Notes under the pieces: generated by a model
Told to the model about the DNA's origin: nothing
What the model saw: only the letters and a program-made list of their open reading frames with translations
The model's database searches: none
In this document: one piece after another, positions 34,185 through 40,910 of the stretch
Layout: each line of letters starts with the position of its first letter
Position numbering within the stretch: position 1 is the first letter of the stretch
Position numbers and translations under genes: made by a program
Source: Planctomycetota bacterium
GTDB lineage: Bacteria > Planctomycetota > Planctomycetia > Gemmatales > Gemmataceae
Assembly (NCBI GenBank): GCA_016872595.1
Contig: VGZJ01000014.1
Coordinates: forward strand, 1 to 43,572
Length of the DNA: 43,572 nt
Direction: 5' to 3'

Positions 34185-34931
34185 ATGCAATCCCGTCGCG
34201 AGTTCCACGCCAATCTGATCGGGTCCGCGGTCGCGTTCTCGCTCCTCGAAACGCTCTGGGCGCGCGACCTGTTCGCGGCCGACGCCAAACCCACCATCGC
34301 CAAATGGATGGCCGATCTGGTCGCGATGAGCAAAGACCTTAAGGGCCAGAAGCTCACGGACCTCCAGTTCCAAACCAAGATGGAAGAGCTGTACAAGAAG
34401 GTGAACCTCGCGGATTTGTGCGCGCTCGTGAAGCTCGACGAGTTGGAGAAGCGCAAGCTGCCCGACAACGGGGCCGCGAACTACGGGTTCGACCTGTCGA
34501 AGGTGGACGGGTTGCCCGCGGACGTCGGCTTCGGCAAACAGATCTTCGCGTGCAAGAAGGGCCGCAGCATCGTGCCGCACGGCCACGCCAACATGTGTAC
34601 CGGGTTCATCGTCCTAAAGGGCCAGTGGCACGGCCGGCACTACGACCGCGTCGAGACGAAGGCCGACCACTACGTCATCAAGCCGACCATCGACCGCACC
34701 TTCGGGCCGGGTGAACTCTCGACCATCTCGGACCACAAGGACAACATCCACTGGTTCGAGGCGACCAGCGAAACCGGCTACATCTTCAACGTCCACGTGA
34801 TCGGCTACGACAAGACGATCAAGGAGAGCAGCGGCCGGTTGTACGTCGACCCGCAGGGCGAGAAGCTGGCCGGCGGGCTGGTAAAGGCCGCGAAGATGAC
34901 CAGCGCCGAGTGCCACAAGAAGTATGGCTGA
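34185..34931 (+). CDS. Tat-exported cupin-fold protein
   Basis: 248 residues. MQSRREFHANLIGSAVAF is a Tat-like signal (RRxF), ending near AADA (31-34). The C-terminal half has cupin-type metal ligands: His132 and His134 (VPHGHANM), His149/His152 (QWHGRHYD), and His184 and His189 (ISDHKDNIHWF), followed by beta-strands. The layout resembles cysteine dioxygenase-type or general cupins, but no substrate can be deduced. I chose ATG 34185, which has GGAG 8 nt upstream; a GTG at 34176 is in frame. The next gene is separated by palindrome G. Confidence 0.8.
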   Translation: MQSRREFHANLIGSAVAFSLLETLWARDLFAADAKPTIAKWMADLVAMSKDLKGQKLTDLQFQTKMEELYKKVNLADLCALVKLDELEKRKLPDNGAANYGFDLSKVDGLPADVGFGKQIFACKKGRSIVPHGHANMCTGFIVLKGQWHGRHYDRVETKADHYVIKPTIDRTFGPGELSTISDHKDNIHWFEATSETGYIFNVHVIGYDKTIKESSGRLYVDPQGEKLAGGLVKAAKMTSAECHKKYG

Positions 34932-34950
34932 GCGAGGAAGAGAAGCCGCA

Positions 34951-35043
34951 CGATGAACGCCGAGAAAGACACGATTCAGACAGAAGAGGGTTTGTTCTGA
35001 ACTCTGCCTCTTGTCTGTATCGTGTCTTTATCGGCGTCTATCG
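34951..35043. repeat. Imperfect long palindrome G (cupin / MFS gap)
   Basis: Arms 34951-34988 and 35008-35043 pair over most of their length (blocks such as GACACGAT with ATCGTGTC, and CAGAC with GTCTG), spacer about 19 nt. There is no GTAG head and no small hairpin inside each arm, so it is a different class from palindromes A-F; its AC/AG-rich arms recall palindrome H. The element starts 19 nt after the cupin stop and ends 31 nt before the MFS start. Confidence 0.7.
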
Positions 35044-35074
35044 TGGGGCTCAACTTTTCGCTCGCGAGGCCGGA

Positions 35075-36334
35075 ATGCTGGGCGCGCTCCGCAACACGAC
35101 GTTTCGCTCGCTGCGGCACCCGGCGTACCGGCGGTACTTCTTGGGGCAGATCGTTTCGTTCGTCGGCACGTGGATGCAGTCGGCCGCGCTCATGTGGCTC
35201 ATGTACGACCGTACCGGCGACCCGCGGTGGCCGTCGTGGTTGCTCCTCGCACAGATCGGCCCCACCATCCTCCTCGCGCCGTGGGGCGGCGCGCTCGCCG
35301 ACCGGCACCCCAAGCGCCGCCTCGTGCTCACCACGCAAACCTGCTTCCTCGTGAACGCGGTCACGCTCACGGCGGTCGTGGCGTGCGGCCTCGCGGTTCC
35401 GGCGCTGGTGCTGGCGCTCGTCACGCTGAACGGCATCGTGCAGGCGCTCGACCTTCCGGCGCGGCTGGCGTTCGTGCCGGACCTCGTGCCGAAGGAAGAC
35501 CTGATCAACGCGGTCGGGCTGAACTCGCTGGTGTTCAACGGCGCGCGGATGCTCGGCCCGGCGCTGGCGGGGCTACTGTTCCTGCTGGCGGGCGCGGTCG
35601 CGCCGGGGTTGCCGGACGGGGCGCACCCGGTAACGGTGGGGGCGACGGCGTGCTTCGCGCTGAACGCGCTCAGCTTCCTCGCGGTGCTGCGCGCGCTGCG
35701 CGGCATCCCGGAGCCGACGGCGCGCGCGAAGCCCGCGCGCGGCTCCGCGTGGGACGGCCTCCGCTACCTCCGCACCCACCGCGCGCAGGGCGGGCTGGTG
35801 GCGCTCACGTTCGCGGTGTGCGCCCTCGCGTGGCCGGTGGTCACGGTGCTGCCCGCGTACACCAAGATGCACCTCGGTCTGCGCGAAGACGCCTACAGCC
35901 TGCTCCTCAGCGCGCTCGGGGCGGGCGCGCTCTGCGCGGCGCTGGCGACGGCCACGTTCGGCACCCCGGCGCGGCGCGGGGCGTTCCTGCTGGGCGGCGT
36001 GATCGTCACCGCGGGCGGGTTGGCGGGGTTGGGGGTCGCGCCGACCGCGTGGGCCGCCGGCGCGTGCTGCGCCGCCACCGGGTTCGGCCTGATCCTCTAC
36101 CTCTCGACGGGGCAATCGGCGCTGCAACTGGCGGTGCCGGACGAGACCCGCGGGCGGGTGATGGCGTGGTGGGCGCTGGCCCTGAGCGCGAGCGCGCCGC
36201 TGGGCCACGTCCTCGCGGGGCAGTTGGTGGCGAGCCTAAACGACGTGCGCCCGGTGCTGTTCGGAATGGCTGCGGGCGTGGCAACGGTGAGCGTCGCGCT
36301 GGCCGCGGCGCTGGCTCTGCGCCGCAAGGCGTGA
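35075..36334 (+). CDS. MFS exporter (MFS_3 / EntS-like)
   Basis: 419 residues, about 11-12 transmembrane helices. The opening RSLRHPAYRRYFLGQIVSFVGTWMQ and the loop WGGALADRHPKRRLVL between helices two and three are typical of the PF05977 (enterobactin exporter-like) branch. LDLPARLAFVPDLVPKEDLINAVGLNS and the later QLAVPDETRGRVMAWW blocks are also family hallmarks. Substrate unknown; relatives export siderophores or drugs. Start set to ATG 35075 (GAGG upstream). The frame is open back to 34910, but that portion runs through palindrome G and the cupin gene's end. No metabolite-biosynthesis gene is adjacent. Confidence 0.9.
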   Translation: MLGALRNTTFRSLRHPAYRRYFLGQIVSFVGTWMQSAALMWLMYDRTGDPRWPSWLLLAQIGPTILLAPWGGALADRHPKRRLVLTTQTCFLVNAVTLTAVVACGLAVPALVLALVTLNGIVQALDLPARLAFVPDLVPKEDLINAVGLNSLVFNGARMLGPALAGLLFLLAGAVAPGLPDGAHPVTVGATACFALNALSFLAVLRALRGIPEPTARAKPARGSAWDGLRYLRTHRAQGGLVALTFAVCALAWPVVTVLPAYTKMHLGLREDAYSLLLSALGAGALCAALATATFGTPARRGAFLLGGVIVTAGGLAGLGVAPTAWAAGACCAATGFGLILYLSTGQSALQLAVPDETRGRVMAWWALALSASAPLGHVLAGQLVASLNDVRPVLFGMAAGVATVSVALAAALALRRKA

Positions 36335-36585
36335 ACCGGTCCCGCGCGGGGTTAGGTTTGTGCGACCTTGCGGCTTGGGTAATTTCGGTCAGCGGCATAG
36401 GAATGAATTGACGCCGGCCGCACGGGCGACTATCTTCTACCTGCGAGAATGTCGCCTGCCAACGGCGTTCTCCTCCCTCGCCCGCCGCAATTGCTGCCTG
36501 CCTCCACAGGCCTTCAGCCTGCCGTTGTTACGTTTTGATCCTTGCCCCAAAACTCAAGCCCACTGCCCCGACAGGAGTCCTGCCG

Positions 36586-37896
36586 ATGAATCTGTTGTCG
36601 CGCTGCGTCGGTTCCCCGTTGAACCGCCGCAACTTCCTGCACGTCGGGGCGATTGGTGCCCTCGGCCTGACCCTCGATCAGTACATGCGGCTCCAAGCCG
36701 CCCAGCCGCCGGCCGCGGCCAAGAAGCCGAAGGCCGAGGCGTGCATCCACATCTTCCTACCGGGTGGCTCCGCGCACCAAGAGAGCTGGGACCCGAAGCC
36801 GTTCGCCCCGGTCGAGTACCGCGGGCAGATGGCGACGACCAAGACCAAGATCGAAGGCGAAGTCTTCAACGAGTGCCTGACCAATACCGCGGCGCTGGCC
36901 GACCAGATCACCGTGTGCCGGGCCATGACGCACGGCGAGGCCGCTCACGAGCGCGGCACGCACAACATGTTCACCGGCTACCGGCCGAGTCCGGCGCTGA
37001 AGTTCCCCAGCATCGGGAGCGTCGTGAGCCACGAACTGGGCGTGCGGAACAACCTGCCGCCCTACGTCGCGGTGCCGAGCCAGCCGGCGCAGGACGCCGG
37101 GAGCGGCTACCTGTCGTCGTCGTTCGCGCCGTTCAGCCTCGGCTCCGACCCGGCCAACGGCGGGTTCCGCGTGCAAGACCTCGCGCTCCCGGCGAGCGTC
37201 ACCAACGACCGCTTCACCAACCGCAAGAGCATGCTGGACGCGGTCAACGCCCACTTCGCCGGTAAGGAGAAGTCGGACAACCTCGAAGCGATGGACAGCT
37301 TCTACCAGCGCGCCTACGGCCTGATCGCCAGCGAGAAGGCCCGCGAAGCGTTCGACATCAACAAGGAAACGCCGAAGCTCCGCGACGAGTACGGCCGCAA
37401 CGCCGCCGGCCAGCGGATGCTCATGGCCCGCCGGCTGATCGAAGGCGGCGTGCGGTTCGTCACCCTGACCTACGGCGGTTGGGACCTGCACGGCGGCATC
37501 GTCGGCGGCACGAAGAACCAGCTCCCGCAGTTCGACCAAGCGTTCGCCACGCTCATCACCGACCTGAAGCAGCGCGGGCTGTTCGACAGCACGCTCATCA
37601 TGATTTCGAGCGAGTTCGGCCGCACGCCCAAGATCAACGCGACCGCGGGCCGCGACCACTGGCCGAAGGTGTTCAGCGTGGTGCTGGCCGGCGGCGGCAT
37701 CAAGAAGGGCCTCATCTACGGCAAGTCGGACGCGACAGCGAGCGAACCCGACGAGGACGGGCTGACGGTCGAGGACTTGGCGCACACCGTCTACAACTGC
37801 CTCGGCATCGACGCCGACAAGAAGTTGATGAGCCCCGGCGACCGCCCCATCGACATCGTCCGCGAGGGTAAAACCCGCAAGGAACTGCTGGCGTAG
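36586..37896 (+). CDS. DUF1501 protein, Tat-exported (alkaline-phosphatase-like superfamily)
   Basis: 436 residues. Tat-like signal LNRRNFLHVGAIGALGL (12-28). Family blocks are FLPGGSAHQESWDPKP, RAMTHGEAAHERGTHNMFTG, LTYGGWDLHGGIVGG and SSEFGRTPKINATAGRDHWP, which carry the Asp/His residues expected for the alkaline phosphatase/sulfatase-like fold. Its biochemical role is unknown. DUF1501 genes occur in planctomycetes paired with PSCyt1/PSCyt2/PSD1 genes, as here. ATG 36586 has GGAG 8-9 nt upstream. The preceding gap (36335-36585) contains no gene and only degenerate repeat-like sequence. Confidence 0.93.
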   Translation: MNLLSRCVGSPLNRRNFLHVGAIGALGLTLDQYMRLQAAQPPAAAKKPKAEACIHIFLPGGSAHQESWDPKPFAPVEYRGQMATTKTKIEGEVFNECLTNTAALADQITVCRAMTHGEAAHERGTHNMFTGYRPSPALKFPSIGSVVSHELGVRNNLPPYVAVPSQPAQDAGSGYLSSSFAPFSLGSDPANGGFRVQDLALPASVTNDRFTNRKSMLDAVNAHFAGKEKSDNLEAMDSFYQRAYGLIASEKAREAFDINKETPKLRDEYGRNAAGQRMLMARRLIEGGVRFVTLTYGGWDLHGGIVGGTKNQLPQFDQAFATLITDLKQRGLFDSTLIMISSEFGRTPKINATAGRDHWPKVFSVVLAGGGIKKGLIYGKSDATASEPDEDGLTVEDLAHTVYNCLGIDADKKLMSPGDRPIDIVREGKTRKELLA

Positions 37897-37910
37897 TGGC
37901 CGAAGGCAGT

Positions 37911-38039
37911 TTCACCACAAAGGCACAACGCTCGCACAAAGTGTCACAGAGAAGACCGGAAGAGTGAGACTAAACAATGACGCCGCACCCGCGCTTTTCT
38001 CTGTGGTTCTTTGTGCTCGTTTTGTGCCTTTGTGGTGAA
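37911..38039. repeat. Inverted repeat H overlapping the start of the PPC-domain gene
   Basis: Outer arms are perfect over 18 bp (TTCACCACAAAGGCACAA at 37911-37928 with its complement at 38022-38039). Inward the match continues imperfectly through GCACAAAG and CACAGAGAA to about 37955 and 37994. AC/AG-rich repeats of this kind are scattered in many environmental bacterial genomes. The right arm is not intergenic: it lies within the next gene and encodes residues 7-21 of its signal peptide. Confidence 0.85.
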
Positions 38040-40487
38040 TCTTCGGTCTCAGCCGCGTCGCCGGCGTTCGGCGGCATCCAGCCGCGCGGGGCGCAGCGCG
38101 GCACCGAGGCCGTGCTCACCTTCCAAGGCGGGCGGCTCACCGACGCGCAGGAGGTGCTGGCGTACTACCCCGGCATCGCCGTCAAGAAGCTCGAAGTCGT
38201 CAACGACGCCGCGCTCAAGGTCACGGTCGCTATCGCCCCGGACTGTCGCCTCGGCGAACACGCCTTCCGAGTGCGCACCGCCAGCGGCGTGTCCGAGGTC
38301 CGCACCTTCTGGGTTGGCGCGCTGCCGGTGGTCGAAGAGGTCGAACCGAACAGCGAGTTCGACAAGCCGCAGCCGATCCCGCTCAACGTCACCGTTCACG
38401 GCGTTGTGCAGAACGAGGACCAAGACTACTTCGTCGTCGAGTGCAAGAAGGGCCAGCGCCTGTCGGTCGAAGTCGAGGGGATGCGCCTCGGTGTGGCGTT
38501 CTTCGACCCCTACGTCGCGATTCTGGACAGCAAACGGTTCGAGCTTGTGACCGGCGACGACTCGCCCACCGCGAACCAAGACGGCGGGTGCTCGGTGGTG
38601 GTCCCGGCCGACGGCAAGTACATCGTCCAGATTCGCGAGAGCGCGTTCGGCGGCAACGGCGCGTGCCAGTACCGGCTGCACATCGGCAACTTCCCGCGGC
38701 CCACGGCCGTTGTCCCCGCGGGCGGCAAGCCCGGCGAGGAACTGGAAGTGACGTTCCTCGGTGACCCCGCGGGGCCGATCAAGCAGAAGGTGAAACTGCC
38801 CGCGACCGCGGACGAACACTTCCGCGTTCACTGCACGACACCGGAAGGCACCCACCCCAACGGGTTCAAGTTCCGCGTCGCGAACCTCGCGAACGTGGTC
38901 GAGAGCGGCGCGAACGTGAGCGTCGCCACCGCGACCGCGGGCGTCGCGCCGGTCGCCTTCAACGGCGTGGTCGCGAAGCCGGCGGAAGTGGACTACTTCA
39001 AGTTCACCGCGAAGAAGGGCGAGACGTACGACTTCAACTGCTACGCCCGGCGGCTCGGTTCGCCCCTCGACCCGATCCTCTACATCGGCAACGCGGCCGG
39101 GGCGACGATCACCGGCAACGACGACAGTGGCGGGCCGGACAGCTACTTCCGGTACACGATCCCGGCCGACGGCGAGTACACGTTGTGGGTGCAGGACCAC
39201 CTGAAAAAGGGCGGGCCGGACTACTTCTACCGCATCGAGGTGTCGCCGGTCGCGCCGGGCGTCACGACGACGATCCCGCGCGTGGACGGCAACAACCCGG
39301 CGAACCAAGACCGCCAGACGATCACCGTGCCGAAGGGCGGGCGGTACGCGACGCTCGTGGTCGCCAGCCGCGCCGACTTCGGCGGGCCGCTGAACATCGG
39401 CATCGACAAGCTGCCGCCCGGCGTGACGCTGACCGCGGAGCAGATGGAGGCGGGCCAAGCGGTGATCCCGGTCGTGTTCGACGCCAAGCCGGACGCGGCC
39501 GTCGGCGGCTACCTCGCCACCATCACCGCGACCCACACCGACCCGAAAGCGCCGTTGCCGTCGCGCACCTCGTTCGACCCGGCGTTCGTGATTAACCAGC
39601 CGGGCCAAACGGTCTACGCCCGGCACGTCGTGGACCGCACCGCCATCGCGGTGTGCGACGCCGCGCCGTACTCGATCGAGGTCATCGAGCCGAAAGTGCC
39701 GCTCGTGCAGAACGGCTCGTACAACCTGCGGATCGTCGCCAAGCGCGCCGAAGGCTTCAAGGGCGCGATCACGGTGTTCCCGCTGTGGACCCCGCCCGGT
39801 CTCGGCATCCAAGGCTCCGGGGTCATCCCCGAAGGGCAAACCGAGTGCCTGCTGCCCATGAACGCCGCGCCCGGTGCCGCCGTGCGGAAGTGGAAGACGG
39901 CGGTTCACGCGGTCGCTGACGCCGGCAAGGGGCCGGTGTGGACCAGCAGCCAACTGTTCACCATCGACGTGACCGCGCCGGTCGTGTCACTGACGATGGA
40001 GCGCCCGGCGGTCGAGCAGGGCGCGAACACGCAACTGTTCTGCAAGGTGACGGTGCCCGCGCCGTTCGAGGGCAAGGCGAAGGTCACGCTCATCGGCCTG
40101 CCCGCCAAGACGACGACGCAGGTGATCGAGATCACGAAGGACACGAAGGAGTTCGCGTTCCCCATCGCCGCGGACAAGACCAGCCCGGCCGGGCAGCACA
40201 ACGTGTTCGCGCAAGTGGTGATCGAGCGCGGTGGCGAACTGATCACGGGCAACACCGGCGGCACGCAGCTCCGCATCGACGTGCCGCTGCCGCCGAAGGT
40301 GGCCGTTGTGCCGCCCGTACCGAACCCGATGACGCCCGTCGTGCCGAAACCGCCGGACCCGAAGATGCCGGAGAAGCGCCTGACGCGCCTCGAAAAGCTC
40401 CGCCTCGAAGCCGAAGAGCGCGAGAAGGCCGCCGCCGCGGGCACAACCCCGCCGCCCAAGAAGGAAGAGCCGCCGAAGAAGCCGTGA
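37977..40487 (+). CDS. Secreted protein with two PPC (pre-peptidase C-terminal) domains
   Basis: 836 residues. Signal peptide MTPHPRFSLWFFVLVLCLCG...SVSA, cleavage near residue 26; residues 7-21 are encoded by the right arm of inverted repeat H. After an N-terminal Ig/IPT-like stretch come two PPC beta-sandwiches, about 118-235 (VEPNSEFDKPQPIPL ... DQDYFVVECKKGQRL) and about 320-430 (KPAEVDYFKFTAKKGETYDF ... PADGEYTLWVQ). Several Ig-like segments follow, then a Lys/Pro/Glu-rich, coiled-coil-prone tail (about 795-836). No protease domain is present; PPC domains here probably serve binding at the cell surface. It follows the DUF1501 gene by 80 nt. There is no Met near residue 26 to offer another start. 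Confidence 0.9.
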   Translation: MTPHPRFSLWFFVLVLCLCGESSVSAASPAFGGIQPRGAQRGTEAVLTFQGGRLTDAQEVLAYYPGIAVKKLEVVNDAALKVTVAIAPDCRLGEHAFRVRTASGVSEVRTFWVGALPVVEEVEPNSEFDKPQPIPLNVTVHGVVQNEDQDYFVVECKKGQRLSVEVEGMRLGVAFFDPYVAILDSKRFELVTGDDSPTANQDGGCSVVVPADGKYIVQIRESAFGGNGACQYRLHIGNFPRPTAVVPAGGKPGEELEVTFLGDPAGPIKQKVKLPATADEHFRVHCTTPEGTHPNGFKFRVANLANVVESGANVSVATATAGVAPVAFNGVVAKPAEVDYFKFTAKKGETYDFNCYARRLGSPLDPILYIGNAAGATITGNDDSGGPDSYFRYTIPADGEYTLWVQDHLKKGGPDYFYRIEVSPVAPGVTTTIPRVDGNNPANQDRQTITVPKGGRYATLVVASRADFGGPLNIGIDKLPPGVTLTAEQMEAGQAVIPVVFDAKPDAAVGGYLATITATHTDPKAPLPSRTSFDPAFVINQPGQTVYARHVVDRTAIAVCDAAPYSIEVIEPKVPLVQNGSYNLRIVAKRAEGFKGAITVFPLWTPPGLGIQGSGVIPEGQTECLLPMNAAPGAAVRKWKTAVHAVADAGKGPVWTSSQLFTIDVTAPVVSLTMERPAVEQGANTQLFCKVTVPAPFEGKAKVTLIGLPAKTTTQVIEITKDTKEFAFPIAADKTSPAGQHNVFAQVVIERGGELITGNTGGTQLRIDVPLPPKVAVVPPVPNPMTPVVPKPPDPKMPEKRLTRLEKLRLEAEEREKAAAAGTTPPPKKEEPPKKP

Positions 40488-40554
40488 TGCCTTTGCTTTA
40501 GTGGGGCAGGTTCCAGCCTGAAGAGTTTTTCCGCAGGCTGCGCGAGAAGCGGAA

Positions 40555-40863
40555 ATGAGTTGGCACCCGTTCGAGAGCGGCAGCACGCTCGGTACGAGCG
40601 GGAGCGAGAGCGGCCTCATCCTCCGCGACGATGAACACGAACGCGGGGCGCGCATTACGCTCGAACGCGACACGGTAAACGCACCGTTCGCTATCACCTG
40701 TGGGATTTACGGCTCGATGTTTCACACGGCGTTCGCGAGTGCTGAACAGGAAGCGAATCAGAAGTACGACGAAATGAAACTGTGGCTCGACCGGATGCTC
40801 GGCGACGACGTGAACGAAGCCGACTACCTGAACCAGCTGCAAGAGTTTGTGAATCGGTTCTGA
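40555..40863 (+). CDS. Small conserved-looking protein, function unknown
   Basis: 102 residues, no signal peptide or membrane segment. The first half reads as a short beta-sheet module (SGLILRDDEHERGARITLER; APFAITCGIYGSMFHTAF) and the second as an acidic helix pair (EANQKYDEMKLWLDRMLG; YLNQLQEFVNRF). I recognise no family. The codon pattern is like its neighbours, and it sits in the 423-nt gap between the PPC and PSCyt genes, on the same strand, ending 47 nt before the next start. The Shine-Dalgarno is weak (GCGGAA). It could be a cytoplasmic stress or immunity-type small protein, but nothing supports a specific role. Confidence 0.65.
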   Translation: MSWHPFESGSTLGTSGSESGLILRDDEHERGARITLERDTVNAPFAITCGIYGSMFHTAFASAEQEANQKYDEMKLWLDRMLGDDVNEADYLNQLQEFVNRF

Positions 40864-40910
40864 AACAACGCGGTACGGTCCCCGATTTCGACCGCATGAG
40901 GCTCACCGAT

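Noticed and set aside
34953-35000. 15-codon mini-ORF in palindrome G
   Set aside because: A start and stop in so short a stretch is easily chance and it lies in a repeat arm; mentioned only as a possible leader.
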